The notes: generated by a model from the sequence alone, not told the origin. Shown: positions 25,395-34,307, numbered from the stretch's first letter. The stretch: 35,283 nucleotides of DNA from Rubrivivax sp. (GCA_030680415.1 JAUXVE010000166.1:1-35283), one strand, 5' to 3'. Program-made: numbers and translations.

Positions 25395-25975
25395 TCTTGC
25401 TGGCGCTGGCGGCGGGGCTCGCGGGCTGTGAACGCAGCGCCGCGCCGTCGTTCAAGGCCATCGACATCACCGGCGCCGAATATGCGCAAGGCTTCGACCT
25501 GCCCGACGCAGATGGCAAACGCCGCACGCTCGCCGACTTCGCGGGCAAAGTGACGCTGGTCTTCTTCGGCTACGCGCAGTGCCCCGACGTCTGTCCGACG
25601 ACGCTGCTGGAGATCGCCGAAGTCCGCAAGGCGCTGGGTGCCGACGGCGCGCGCGTGCAGGGCGTGTTAATCACCGTCGACCCCGAACGCGACACGCCCG
25701 AGGTGCTGAAGGCCTACGTCGACAACTTCGGCGCCGGCTTCGTGGCCCTGCGCGGCAGCATGGAAGAAACGCAGGCAGTGGCCAGGGCGTTCAAGGTCTA
25801 CTACGCCAAGGTGCCCGGGCAGACCGCTGGCAGCTACACCATGGACCACACCGCGGGCAGCTACGTCTTCGACGCCAACGGCAAGGTGCGGCTGTTCACG
25901 CGCTACGGCAGCGGCGCCGAGGCTCTGAAGCACGACCTGCAGATCCTGCTGGCAGAGCCACCGCCGAGTGTCTGA
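25370..25975 (+). CDS. SCO1/SenC/PrrC-type copper chaperone lipoprotein
   Basis: Delivers copper for CuA maturation in subunit II. The 201-residue protein has a lipoprotein signal ending at the lipobox LAGC (Cys20), then a thioredoxin fold with the copper-binding C71-PDV-C75 and H160 in [11 protein letters not shown], all three SCO ligands. [11 protein letters not shown] is also typical. Start ATG at 25370 lies inside ctaB (25-bp overlap, different frame), implying translational coupling. It is the last gene of the oxidase cluster; a repeat element follows before rpoH on the other strand. Confidence 0.94.
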   Translation: MAVFRKFLVLLALAAGLAGCERSAAPSFKAIDITGAEYAQGFDLPDADGKRRTLADFAGKVTLVFFGYAQCPDVCPTTLLEIAEVRKALGADGARVQGVLITVDPERDTPEVLKAYVDNFGAGFVALRGSMEETQAVARAFKVYYAKVPGQTAGSYTMDHTAGSYVFDANGKVRLFTRYGSGAEALKHDLQILLAEPPPSV

Positions 25976-26137
25976 CCAAGCCAAGGCGCTTGCGCGGATC
26001 CGGCTCCGCCGGTCCGCTGCAAGAGTCCCCTCGGGGGGCTGAGCGCCGCGGCTCCGGGTCCGCCCGCGCGGACCCGGACGGCGCGAAGGCCGGCGGACTC
26101 TGGCCGCCGGCGGCGAGCGCTAGCGAGCCTGGGGGCT
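25976..26137 (-). repeat. Intergenic palindromic repeat, copy 2
   Basis: Fills the gap between convergent SCO and rpoH genes. Read on the minus strand it begins with the same segment as the element after coxC (GAGCCCCCAGGCTCGCT then AGCGCTCGC) and later carries a CCCCC/GGGG hairpin, CCGGC-GGA-GCCGG and CTTGG. It also contains a perfect 10-bp stem with 4-nt loop (26054-26063 with 26068-26077) that copy 1 lacks. It is likely a dispersed repeat and bidirectional terminator. Confidence 0.6.
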
Positions 26138-27051
26138 CACATGAGCGCCTTGCGCATCTTCTTCAGCGCCGCGACTTCGATCTGGCGGATGCGCTCGGCA
26201 CTGACGCCGTAATCGGCCGCCAGTTCGTGCAGCGTCATGCCGCCCGATGCGTCGTCGTTGACCTTGAGCCAGCGTTCCTCGACGATGCGCCGGCTGCGCG
26301 CGTCCAGCGTGTGCAGCGCCTGCGCGATGCCGTCGCCGGCCAGCCAGTCGCGGTGCAGCGCTTCCAGGCGCCGCGTCGGCTCGCTGCTGTCGTCGGCCAG
26401 GTAGGCGATCGGGGCGTAGCTCTCCTCGCTGTCGTCGGAGGGCGGCTCCAGCGCCACGTCACCGCCGGTCAGGCGCGTCTCCATCTCCACCACTTCGGCC
26501 GGCTTCACGTTCAGCTCGCGCGCCATCGTCGCCACCTCGGCCGGGGTCAGCGTGTTGCGGTGCGTGTCGGCGTCGAGCGCGTCTTCCTTCATGCCCTGCT
26601 TCATCGAGCGCAGGTTGAAGAACAGCTTGCGCTGGGCCTTGGTGGTGGCCACCTTGACCATGCGCCAGTTCTTCAGGATGTACTCATGGATCTCGGCCTT
26701 GATCCAGTGCATGGCGTAGCTCACCAGACGCACGCCCTGCTCGGGGTCGAAGCGCTTGACGGCCTTCATCAGGCCCACGTTGCCTTCCTGGATGAGGTCG
26801 CCCTGTGGCAGGCCGTAGCCCAGGTACTGGCGCGAGATCGAGACCACCAGCCGCAAGTGCGACAGCACCAACCGCCCTGCGGCCTGCAGGTCACCCTGCT
26901 CGCGCCACCGGCGCGCGAAGTCGAGCTCCTGCTCGTGGCTGAGCATCGGCATGCGGTTGACCGCTGAAACGTAGGCGTCGAGGTTGCCCAGGGAGGGCAC
27001 CATCGACCACGCATCGCGTACAGCCAGGGCGTTGGGGGTGCTTGTAGTCAT
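26137..27051 (-). CDS. rpoH: RNA polymerase sigma-32 factor (heat shock)
   Basis: Directs RNA polymerase to heat-shock promoters. With the ATG at 27051 it is 304 residues: region 2 includes LRLVVSISRQYLGYGLPQGDLIQEGNVGLMKAVKRFDPEQG and the -10 recognition helix SYAMHWIKAEIHEYIL; the RpoH box QRKLFFNLR (140-148), diagnostic for sigma-32, follows. Region 4.2 ends ELAADYGVSAERIRQIEVAALKKMRKAL. In-frame codons upstream of 27051 would read through the CIRCE operator, so they are rejected as coding. The gene follows the histidine kinase on the same strand but has its own control region. Confidence 0.96.
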   Translation of the reverse strand: MTTSTPNALAVRDAWSMVPSLGNLDAYVSAVNRMPMLSHEQELDFARRWREQGDLQAAGRLVLSHLRLVVSISRQYLGYGLPQGDLIQEGNVGLMKAVKRFDPEQGVRLVSYAMHWIKAEIHEYILKNWRMVKVATTKAQRKLFFNLRSMKQGMKEDALDADTHRNTLTPAEVATMARELNVKPAEVVEMETRLTGGDVALEPPSDDSEESYAPIAYLADDSSEPTRRLEALHRDWLAGDGIAQALHTLDARSRRIVEERWLKVNDDASGGMTLHELAADYGVSAERIRQIEVAALKKMRKALM

Positions 27052-27092
27052 GGCGTCTGTGATTGCCGGATCCGGGTCAAGTTCCGCAAATA

Positions 27093-27119
27093 TTAGCACT
27101 CTCCACCCGTGAGTGCTGA
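27093..27119 (-). promoter_or_regulatory. CIRCE element (HrcA operator) upstream of rpoH
   Basis: TTAGCACTC, nine bases, then GAGTGCTGA. This matches the CIRCE inverted repeat TTAGCACTC-N9-GAGTGCTAA at 17 of 18 arm positions with exact spacing. It lies 41-68 nt upstream of the rpoH ATG. On the rpoH strand the arm nearest the gene overlaps TGCTAATAT, an extended -10-like sequence (-10 at 27095-27090), so HrcA binding would block transcription start. An extra lone half-site GAGTGCT occurs at 27180-27186. Confidence 0.88.
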
Positions 27120-27195
27120 TCCGACTCATTTTCCCGGGACGGGTTTCACGTCGACGCCAATTCTTTGAGCCAAACGAGAGAGTGCTTGCTCACAT

Positions 27196-30100
27196 TCACC
27201 AGCGGGTCTCGGCCGCTTCGAGCAGTTTGTCGATGATCCCCAGGAAGCGCGACACATCCAGCGGCTTGGTCATGTAGTGCGCAGCGCCCAGCGTCAAGGC
27301 CTGCTGCATGTGCAGCGGCGAGGCATCGGCCGAGACCACGACCACCGGGATGTCGGCCAGCATGTCGTCACGCTTGAGGTGGCGCAGGAGTTCGATGCCG
27401 CTGATGTCGGGCAGCTGCATATCGAGCAGGATCAGGTCGGGGCGATTGCGCCGGATGGCGGCCATGCCGTCCAGGCCCAGCGTCGAGGTCTCCAGCACGA
27501 CCTGGGCGCGCAGCGCGAGCACGCCGCGCATGACCTCGATGTTGGTCTCGTTGTCCTCCACGTAGTGCACCCGGCGCTCCTGGTAAGGTGCCGGAGAGGT
27601 GTCGGTGTAGCGCTCCGGCACCGCGGGCGCGGCCGCTTCGGCTGCAGGCAGGCGCAGCGTGAAGGTCGAGCCTGATCCGCCCCGGCTCGCGGCGTCGAGC
27701 GTGCCGCCCATCAGTTCGGCCAGGCGGCGGCTGATGACGAGGCCGATGCCGGTGCCTTCGATGTCGGTGGCTTCGCGCCCGAGGCGGTTGTAGGGCTGGA
27801 ACAGCGCTGCCAGTTGCTGCTCGTTCATGCCCAGGCCGGTGTCGGTGACCGCGAGCTCGACCATGCCGTCGTCGGCCAGCCGCGAACTGACCGTCGCGCT
27901 GCCGCCCGGCCGGTTGTACTTGACGGCGTTGCTCAGCAGGTTGGTCAGGATCTGCTTGACTCGCGTGGCGTCTCCCACCAGCGCCGGCGCGTTCCTGGCC
28001 AGCCGTTCGTGCAGGGTGACCTCGCGTTGCTCGGCGCTCGCCGCCACCATCGCCCGGCTGGCCGACACCAGCGGCGCCAAGTCCAGGGGCGTCAGCGCCA
28101 GCGGCACCGCTCCCGACTCGATGCGCGCCAGGTCCAGGGTCTCGTTGATCATCTCCAGCAGGTGCCAGCCGGCACGCTGGATCTGCAGCGTCCACTCGCG
28201 CTGGTGGGGTGCCAGCCCGGGCTCGCGGTCCATGCCCAGCAACTGCGAGAAGCCGATCATGGCGTTGAGCGGCGTGCGCAGTTCGTGGCTCATGCGCGAC
28301 AGGAAGTCGCTCTTGGCGCGGTTGGCCGCTTCGGCGCGGTGCAGCGCGCGCTCCGAGGCCAGCAGCCGCCGGTGTTCGGTGATGTCCTCGAGCACGCTCA
28401 CGATGCGCACGACGCGGCCGCGCTCGTCGCGCAGCGCCGAGGCACTGGCGCGCACGAGCAGTTCGCGGCCGTCGGCCGGGCGCATGCGCACGGCGTCGAG
28501 CACCGCATCGGGCAGGCCGGTGAACAGGTCACGCCGCTGGCGTCGGATGTGCGCCGCGTCGTCGGGGTGCACGATCTCGGCCACCGAGCGGCCGCGCAGG
28601 TCCTTGGCGCTGTGCCCGATCATCTCGCACAACCGCGGGTTGCACTCGATGATGTGGCCGCGCGGGTCGAGGAACATGACGCCGATGGGCGCGTGGTCGA
28701 AGATGCTGCGCAAGCGCTGTTCGCTGTCGCGCAGGGCCCTTTCGGCCTGCGTGCGCTCGGCCACCTCGCGCCGCAGTTCGGTGGTGCCGGCCTGCACCAC
28801 CAGTTCGGTGCGCCGGCTGTGGCCGGTGACGGTGAGCAGCAGCGCACCCAGCATGGCGGCCGAGGCCAGGCCGGCCAGCGACAGCAGCCAGGCGGTTTCG
28901 CGCTGCTGGCCAGGAACGTCGGCCAGGGCCGTGCCGACCTGCAGTTCGTAGCTGCGGCCGCCCAGTTCCACCGTGCGTACGGCCAGCAGGCGCGCGGCCG
29001 GCGCCTGGCCGGCGGCAGCCGGCTCGCAGCCGGCGCCGCCGGCCAGCCTGCGGTACGGCGCCTCGGAGGCGGGGTCGATGAGGCACCAGCGCAGGTAGCG
29101 GTGGCCTTCAGGAGCCAGCGCCGCCATTGCTGCTTCGGTGCGCAGCGTCACGAATACGACACCACGGAACGACGCCGCACGCTGGGCTTCGTTGCTCGGC
29201 TCGCCGCGGTACAAGGCCTGGTAGATGACGACACCGGTCTCGTCGGCGGCCGACTGCGTGAGCCGAAAACCCGTCGTGGCCGCCGGCTGGCCGCTGCGGC
29301 GCGTGGCCTGGATCGCTGCACGCGCCGCGGGTATCGACAAGGCGTTGACGCCTATCGCGGCGGCATTCCCGGCGGCTGGTTCGACGTGGCGCAAGGCCAC
29401 CACCTCGGCGTCGGCGGCGCGGGCGGCACCACCGTCGCGGTCGAACACGCGATAGCCGGGCGGGCCCTGGGCCCTGGCCGTGGCTTCGAACGCCGGCAGC
29501 TCGGCCGGCGTCACGCGCACGCTGTAACCCATGGCCTGCAGCGGGATCGGCTGCCCGAGCCACCAGCGCGAGGCCTCGCGCAGCGTGTCGCTGTCCAGTT
29601 CGCCGCGCGCACGTGCCGCGCTGTGCAAGGCCTGCAGCGCATACACCGGAGCGCTCAGCCGCTCCTGTGCCTCGGCCGCCAGGCGGTCGGCGCCGCGCTC
29701 GAAGGTGCCCGTCAGGCGCTGGCGGTCGAGCCGGTTGAGTTCGACCATCACCGCGGCCAGCAGCAGCAACGCCACCAGCAGCGGCAGGCCCAGGGTGAGC
29801 TGCCGCGAGCGCCAGTCCGCACGCGGGCGGCCGATCAGCGTCAGTGCCAGCGGCGCGCCGATGAGCACGCCCACGGCGTCGCCGGTCCACCAGGTGAGCC
29901 AGGTCGACAGTGCCGTGCCGGCGTCGATGGCGCCGTTGAGCAGCAGTGCCGGCACGGCCACGCTGGGGCTCACGACGCAGGCCACGACGGCACCCAGCCC
30001 GCCGGCCAGCGCGATGTCGCGCGGCGCGTTCAGCACCACCGGCTGGCTGACGAAGCGGCGGATCAGCGCCGCACCCACGGCCGCCTGCAACGCGGCACCG

Positions 30101-30414
30101 GCGCCGATGAGCAGCGGCAGCAGCACCAGCGCGAGCCCCGACTGATCGCGCAGCAGGCCGAGTGCGGCATTCACGGTGAAAGCCCCCAGCAGCACCCCCG
30201 GCAGCGCGGCGCGCCCGAAGGTCAGCGTGGCCGCCAGCGCGATGCCCGCCGACGGGTACAGCGGTGACGCATAACCCGGCGGCCCGGCCAGCAGCAGCCC
30301 CAGGCCGCCCACCGCCGCATAGGCCACTGCGGTGGCCAGCGCCACCAGCCACGCCAGCGCCGGCGTCGCCGCGCGCGGGGGCGGCGCCTGCAGGGGCACG
30401 GGGTGGGTCTTCAT
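27196..30414 (-). CDS. MASE1-CHASE-PAS hybrid sensor histidine kinase
   Basis: A 1072-residue membrane sensor. In order: an eight-helix-like MASE1 region (about 20-225), a CHASE periplasmic sensor (about 240-500, with GYSVRVTPAELPAFEATARAQG and YRVFDRDG), a membrane helix (about 508-530), a coiled linker, one PAS domain (about 565-685, FDHAPIGVMFLDPRG and EDITEHR), HisKA with phospho-acceptor H710 in SHELRTPLN, HATPase_c with N829, DTGLGM (858-863) and GTGIGL, and a C-terminal receiver with D998 and K1050. No separate response regulator is adjacent, so the output partner is unknown. It lies between ychF (70 bp upstream) and rpoH (144 bp downstream), all on the minus strand. The ligand cannot be predicted. 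Confidence 0.92.
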   Translation of the reverse strand: MKTHPVPLQAPPPRAATPALAWLVALATAVAYAAVGGLGLLLAGPPGYASPLYPSAGIALAATLTFGRAALPGVLLGAFTVNAALGLLRDQSGLALVLLPLLIGAGAALQAAVGAALIRRFVSQPVVLNAPRDIALAGGLGAVVACVVSPSVAVPALLLNGAIDAGTALSTWLTWWTGDAVGVLIGAPLALTLIGRPRADWRSRQLTLGLPLLVALLLLAAVMVELNRLDRQRLTGTFERGADRLAAEAQERLSAPVYALQALHSAARARGELDSDTLREASRWWLGQPIPLQAMGYSVRVTPAELPAFEATARAQGPPGYRVFDRDGGAARAADAEVVALRHVEPAAGNAAAIGVNALSIPAARAAIQATRRSGQPAATTGFRLTQSAADETGVVIYQALYRGEPSNEAQRAASFRGVVFVTLRTEAAMAALAPEGHRYLRWCLIDPASEAPYRRLAGGAGCEPAAAGQAPAARLLAVRTVELGGRSYELQVGTALADVPGQQRETAWLLSLAGLASAAMLGALLLTVTGHSRRTELVVQAGTTELRREVAERTQAERALRDSEQRLRSIFDHAPIGVMFLDPRGHIIECNPRLCEMIGHSAKDLRGRSVAEIVHPDDAAHIRRQRRDLFTGLPDAVLDAVRMRPADGRELLVRASASALRDERGRVVRIVSVLEDITEHRRLLASERALHRAEAANRAKSDFLSRMSHELRTPLNAMIGFSQLLGMDREPGLAPHQREWTLQIQRAGWHLLEMINETLDLARIESGAVPLALTPLDLAPLVSASRAMVAASAEQREVTLHERLARNAPALVGDATRVKQILTNLLSNAVKYNRPGGSATVSSRLADDGMVELAVTDTGLGMNEQQLAALFQPYNRLGREATDIEGTGIGLVISRRLAELMGGTLDAASRGGSGSTFTLRLPAAEAAAPAVPERYTDTSPAPYQERRVHYVEDNETNIEVMRGVLALRAQVVLETSTLGLDGMAAIRRNRPDLILLDMQLPDISGIELLRHLKRDDMLADIPVVVVSADASPLHMQQALTLGAAHYMTKPLDVSRFLGIIDKLLEAAETRW

Positions 30415-30484
30415 GAGCCGACTCTACCGCCGCGGCTTGCGGACGCGAGCCGCACCCCGCCGTCGGTGCCTGGGGTCCTGGGGT

Positions 30485-31579
30485 TCAAACGTTGAACAGG
30501 AAGTTCAGCACGTCGCCGTCCTTGACGACGTATTCCTTGCCTTCGGCACGCATCCTGCCCGCGTCCTTGGCGCCTTGTTCGCCCTTGTAGGCGATGAAGT
30601 CGTCGAAGGCGATGGTCTGGGCGCGGATGAAGCCGCGTTCGAAGTCGGTGTGGATGACACCGGCGGCCTGCGGCGCGGTGTCGCCGATGTGGATCGTCCA
30701 GGCGCGCACTTCCTTCACCCCGGCGGTGAAGTAGGTCTGCAGGCCGAGCAGCCGGAAGGCGGCGCGGATGAGGCGGTTCAGCCCCGGCTCGTCCTGCCCC
30801 ATCTCGTGCAGGAACAGCGAGCGGTCTTCGTCGGCCATGTCGGCCAGTTCGGCCTCGGTCTTGGCACAGATCGCCACCACCGGCGCGTTCTGCCGCACGG
30901 CAAACTCCTCCAGCCGGGTGAGGTAGGGGTTGTCGGCGAAGCCGTCTTCGGCCACGTTGGCCACGAACATCGCCGGCTTGGCGGTGATCAGGCACAGCGG
31001 CTTGAGGATGACGAGTTCCTCCTTGCCGAAGTCGATGCCGCGCACCGGCTGCGCCTGGTCCAGCGCGGCCTGGCACTTTTCCAGCACCTTGACCAGCGCT
31101 GCGGCTTCCTTGTCGTTGCCCGAGCGCGCCGCCTTCACGTAGCGGTGCAGGCTCTTCTCCACCGTGGCCAGGTCGGCCAGGCAGAGTTCGGTCTGGATGA
31201 CCTCGATGTCGGAGACCGGGTCCACCTTGCCGGCAACGTGGATGACGTTGTCGTCGTCGAAGCAGCGCACGACGTTGACGATGGCGTCGGTTTCGCGGAT
31301 GTGGCTCAGGAACTGGTTGCCCAGGCCTTCGCCCTTGCTGGCGCCGGCCACCAGGCCGGCGATGTCGACGAACTCGACGATCGCCGGCACCACGCGCTCG
31401 GGCTCGACGATGGCGGCCAGCGCGGCCAGCCGCGGGTCGGGCAGCTCGACGACGCCGACATTGGGCTCGATGGTGCAGAAGGGGTAGTTCTCGGCCGCGA
31501 TGCCGGCCCGTGTGAGGGCATTGAAAAGGGTCGACTTGCCGACGTTGGGCAGGCCGACGATGCCGCACTTGAGGCTCAT
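30485..31579 (-). CDS. ychF: Redox-regulated ATPase YchF
   Basis: Obg-family P-loop NTPase that binds ribosomes and prefers ATP. 364 residues, matching E. coli YchF (363). [12 protein letters not shown] at 9-20 is the Walker A loop, [21 protein letters not shown] is the G3 region, and NVAE replaces the GTP-specific NKxD, the change that confers ATP preference in this family. The C-terminus carries the TGS domain ([32 protein letters not shown]) and ends NFLFNV. The start [14 protein letters not shown] is unambiguous. Divergent from the broken pirin gene. Confidence 0.97.
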   Translation of the reverse strand: MSLKCGIVGLPNVGKSTLFNALTRAGIAAENYPFCTIEPNVGVVELPDPRLAALAAIVEPERVVPAIVEFVDIAGLVAGASKGEGLGNQFLSHIRETDAIVNVVRCFDDDNVIHVAGKVDPVSDIEVIQTELCLADLATVEKSLHRYVKAARSGNDKEAAALVKVLEKCQAALDQAQPVRGIDFGKEELVILKPLCLITAKPAMFVANVAEDGFADNPYLTRLEEFAVRQNAPVVAICAKTEAELADMADEDRSLFLHEMGQDEPGLNRLIRAAFRLLGLQTYFTAGVKEVRAWTIHIGDTAPQAAGVIHTDFERGFIRAQTIAFDDFIAYKGEQGAKDAGRMRAEGKEYVVKDGDVLNFLFNV

Positions 31580-31629
31580 GGGAATCTTTCGGGTCTGATG
31601 GGGCTGATGCGGGAAGCCCGCGATTTTCC

Positions 31630-31635
31630 TACACT
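31630..31635 (+). promoter_or_regulatory. Possible -10 box of the pirin pseudogene
   Basis: TACACT (4 of 6) ends 6 nt before the ATG at 31642, the same geometry as other divergent starts in the window. It suggests the promoter is still intact although the gene is broken. Confidence 0.3.
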
Positions 31636-31641
31636 GGGGTG

Positions 31642-32241
31642 ATGAACCCCAGGCACCTGTCTCTGCACCCCCACGCCAAGGACCTCGATGGCGGATTCGT
31701 CGTGCGCCGCCTGCTGCCGGCGGCGGCACGGCAGGCGGTCGGGCCCTTCCTGTTCTGCGACCACTTCGGGCCCGTCGACGTGCGCCCGCAGGACGCCACG
31801 ACGTGCGGCCGCACCCGCACATCGGCCTGGCCACCGCGACCTATCTGTTCGAGGGCGCCATGCTGCACCGCGACTCCACCGGCGCCGTGCAGCGCATCGA
31901 GCCCGGTGCCCTCAACTGGATGACCGCCGGCGGCGATCCCGGTGCTGGAGGTCGGCGGCGCCACGGTGCGCGTGCTGATCGGCAGCGCTTTCGGCACCAC
32001 ATCGCCGGTGGCGGTGCGCTCGCCGATGCTGTATCTGGACGTGACGCTGGCCGCCGCGGGCGACGCCCGCGTGGTGCTGATCGGCGGCGCGCCGCTGGGC
32101 CCGCGCCACGTCCGGTGGAACTTCGTCTCGTCGCGCCGGGAGCGCATCGAGCAGGCCGCCGACGCCTGGGCGGCGCAGCGCTTTGCGGCCGTGCCGGGCG
32201 AGACCGAGTTCACGCCGCTGCCCGAGCGGCGGCCGGGGTAG
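31642..32241 (+). pseudogene. Pirin family protein, disrupted
   Basis: Pirin-like sequence is spread over two frames. The beginning ([29 protein letters not shown]) reads in one frame to about 31800. The [22 protein letters not shown] segment, through NWMTAG, is in another frame, so one base is missing or two are extra there. At about 31932 the reading returns to the first frame at [19 protein letters not shown], skipping the expected GIVHSE and HGLQxW region with two of the four metal ligands. After [10 protein letters not shown] (about 32058) it jumps in frame to [21 protein letters not shown], omitting part of the second cupin. Total length is about 200 codons against roughly 290 in intact pirins. 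Assembly error is possible for the frameshift but less so for two deletions. Confidence 0.85.
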
Positions 32242-32251
32242 GGCGCCGCGT

Positions 32252-33115
32252 TCAGAAGTTCAGCCGCGCGCGGGCGGCCTGGCCCGTGCGCAGCGTGCGC
32301 TCCAGGCCCTCCACGATGACGGCGTTGACGCCGAAGGTGATGCCGCCCTTCATGCGCGCGTCGGCGCGGTAGCCGGCCAGCGTGTCACCGGGCTCGTGGC
32401 CGGTGGCGGCGGTGGCCGGGTCCACGTTCGGGATCGTGCAGCGTGTGCAGGGTTTGACCAGCCGCAGCCGCACCGGGCCCTCGGCGGTCTCGATGGTGAT
32501 CTCGTCGATGTGGTCCTCGTCGTAGGGCTGCAAGCCGTCGAACACCAGGTTGGGGCGGAAGCGCTGCATCGTCACCGGCGCCACGCCGCGCGCGGCCAGG
32601 CGCTGGTTGAGGTCGGCCAGCGAAGCGCTGCTGGTCACCAGCAGCGGGAAGCCGTCGGTGAAGGCGTTCCCGGCCTGCAACTCGCCGGTCCATTTCGGGT
32701 CCGCCAGACGCTGCTCTTCAGGGTCGAAGCGCACCAGGCGCAGCTTCGCGCCGGCGCTCGGGGCCAGGAAGTCGCTGCACCACTGCGCCGCCAGCGCGCC
32801 CATGTCGTAGGCCTTGACGATGTCGTCCCAGACGCGCACGCGGGTGGCGGCTTCCACGGTGTCGAGCCGCACGTGCAGGGCCAGCATGCCGGGGGCCCGC
32901 AGCACCATCTCGCTGCCCTTCAGCGTCGGCTGCACCAGCGCCAGCCGCGGCCACTCGCGCTGGGTCAGCATGTCGCCTCGTTCGTCGACCACCATCCAGG
33001 CGCGGTCGAGGTCGAGGCCGGTCTCCACCAGCAAGGCCTCGTTCACCGTGATGCCGGCGCAGGACTTGACGGGGTGGACGTAAAGCGCGCTAAGGGTGCA
33101 GGCGAGGTCGCTCAC
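32252..33115 (-). CDS. MOSC domain-containing protein (YcbX/mARC-like)
   Basis: A 287-residue molybdenum-cofactor sulfurase C-terminal (MOSC) protein with the N-terminal beta-barrel domain ([40 protein letters not shown]) followed by the MOSC domain. [21 protein letters not shown] and [13 protein letters not shown] (221-233) place the conserved cysteine expected to ligate molybdenum, as in YcbX and mARC enzymes that reduce N-hydroxylated compounds. No ferredoxin domain follows, unlike E. coli YcbX, so an external reductase is needed. The start is GTG with GGAG 7 nt before it. It ends 10 bp from the pirin remnant, tail to tail. Confidence 0.9.
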   Translation of the reverse strand: MSDLACTLSALYVHPVKSCAGITVNEALLVETGLDLDRAWMVVDERGDMLTQREWPRLALVQPTLKGSEMVLRAPGMLALHVRLDTVEAATRVRVWDDIVKAYDMGALAAQWCSDFLAPSAGAKLRLVRFDPEEQRLADPKWTGELQAGNAFTDGFPLLVTSSASLADLNQRLAARGVAPVTMQRFRPNLVFDGLQPYDEDHIDEITIETAEGPVRLRLVKPCTRCTIPNVDPATAATGHEPGDTLAGYRADARMKGGITFGVNAVIVEGLERTLRTGQAARARLNF

Positions 33116-33168
33116 GAAGGCTCCAAAGGGTCATCCAGTTCGGTTCATTGTGCCGCCGGGCGGCTTCC

Positions 33169-33174
33169 TACAAT
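33169..33174 (+). promoter_or_regulatory. Possible -10 box for the flavin monooxygenase gene
   Basis: TACAAT (5 of 6) ends 6 nt before the GTG start at 33181. A weak TTGTGC lies 15 nt upstream of it. As at other sites here, transcription would begin at the start codon. Confidence 0.4.
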
Positions 33175-33180
33175 GCCGGG

Positions 33181-34284
33181 GTGACAACACACGACATTCT
33201 TGTGCGCGGCGCCGGCGCCGTGGGCCTGGCCGCGGCCCTGGCGCTGTCGCGCCAGGGGCTGCGCGTGGCGCTGCTGGGCGCGGCCGTGCCGGCCGCCGAC
33301 GACGTGCGCGCCTACGCCCTCAACCGCCCTTCGGTGGCCCTGCTGGCCGCGCTGAAGGTGTGGGACGCGATCCCGGCGGATGCGCGCACGCCGGTCTTCG
33401 ACATGCATGTGCAGGGCGACGCCGCCGGCGCCGTGCTCGACTTCTCGGCCTGGGCGCAGGCGGTGGGCGAACTGGCCTGGATCGTCGATGCCGCCGAGCT
33501 CGAACGCGCACTGCGTGCCGCGGCGCGCTTTGCGCCGCACCTGACCCTGGTCGACCACGAGCTGCCGGCCACGCTGCAGGTGCTGGCCGAGGGCAAGGAC
33601 TCGACCACGCGCCAGCGCCTGGGTGTGCGCATGCCCAGGCGGGCCTACGGCCACCGTGGCATCGCCGCGCGGCTGCTCAGCGAGCAGCCGCACGCCGGCC
33701 TGGCCCGGCAGTGGTTCCGCAGCCCGGACGTGCTGGCGCTGTTGCCGCTGGACCGCCCGCGGCCGGGCCACGGCCTGGGCCTCGTCTGGTCGGTGCCCGA
33801 CGCCCGGGCCGACGAACTGATGGCGCTGCCCGAGGCCGAATTCATCGCCGCGTTGACGGACGCCAGCCAGGGTGCTGCCGGCACGCTGGCGCTGGCCAGC
33901 GCGCGCGCGCAGTGGCCGCTGTCGGTGGCGCAGGCCGAATCGCTGCACGGGCCGGGCTGGGTGTTGGTGGGCGACGCTGCGCACGTGGTGCACCCGCTGG
34001 CCGGCCAGGGCCTGAACCTGGGCCTGGCCGACGTCGCCGCACTGGTCGAAGTGCTGGCCGGCCGCGAGGCCTGGCGTCCGCTGGCCGACCCCAAGGTGCT
34101 GCAGCGTTACGCGCGCCGACGCATCGGCCCCACGCTGGCCATGGCCCACCTCACCGACGGCCTGCTGCACCTCTTTGCCAGCCCGGCGCCGCTGGCGCGG
34201 GAACTTCGCAACCGCGGGCTGAGTCTGGTCAACCACCTCACGCCGTTGAAGCGGCTGCTCGCCGCCCGCGCTCTCGGCGCTTGA
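33181..34284 (+). CDS. UbiH/UbiF-family FAD-dependent monooxygenase
   Basis: A 367-residue flavoprotein hydroxylase of the group that hydroxylates the ubiquinone ring. The Rossmann GAGAVG (10-15) binds FAD at the N-terminus, and the second FAD motif GDAAHVVHPLAGQGLNLGLAD starts at 264. The middle DG motif, normally GADGxxSxxR, is degenerate here as AEGKDSTTRQ (136-145). The usual GxxxAIVATV stretch reads GHRGIAARL. It is slightly shorter than E. coli UbiH (392). No other ubi genes are near, so the ring position cannot be assigned. The start is GTG at 33181, just after a TACAAT box; dsbC follows 23 bp later. Confidence 0.85.
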   Translation: MTTHDILVRGAGAVGLAAALALSRQGLRVALLGAAVPAADDVRAYALNRPSVALLAALKVWDAIPADARTPVFDMHVQGDAAGAVLDFSAWAQAVGELAWIVDAAELERALRAAARFAPHLTLVDHELPATLQVLAEGKDSTTRQRLGVRMPRRAYGHRGIAARLLSEQPHAGLARQWFRSPDVLALLPLDRPRPGHGLGLVWSVPDARADELMALPEAEFIAALTDASQGAAGTLALASARAQWPLSVAQAESLHGPGWVLVGDAAHVVHPLAGQGLNLGLADVAALVEVLAGREAWRPLADPKVLQRYARRRIGPTLAMAHLTDGLLHLFASPAPLARELRNRGLSLVNHLTPLKRLLAARALGA

Positions 34285-34307
34285 CTGCCCACCCAGGACC
34301 CTCCCAG

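Noticed and set aside
27052..27129. In-frame N-terminal extension of RpoH
   Set aside because: The extra codons lie over the CIRCE operator and have no similarity to sigma-32 N-termini; the ATG at 27051 gives the usual start.
27121..27195. Sigma-32-type promoter for rpoH
   Set aside because: A GTGAAA sequence occurs, but no CCCCAT-like -10 lies at the right distance.
27814..30267. 817-codon plus-strand frame opposite the histidine kinase
   Set aside because: Gln/Ala/Arg-rich antisense shadow; the minus strand encodes a full ordered set of kinase domains.
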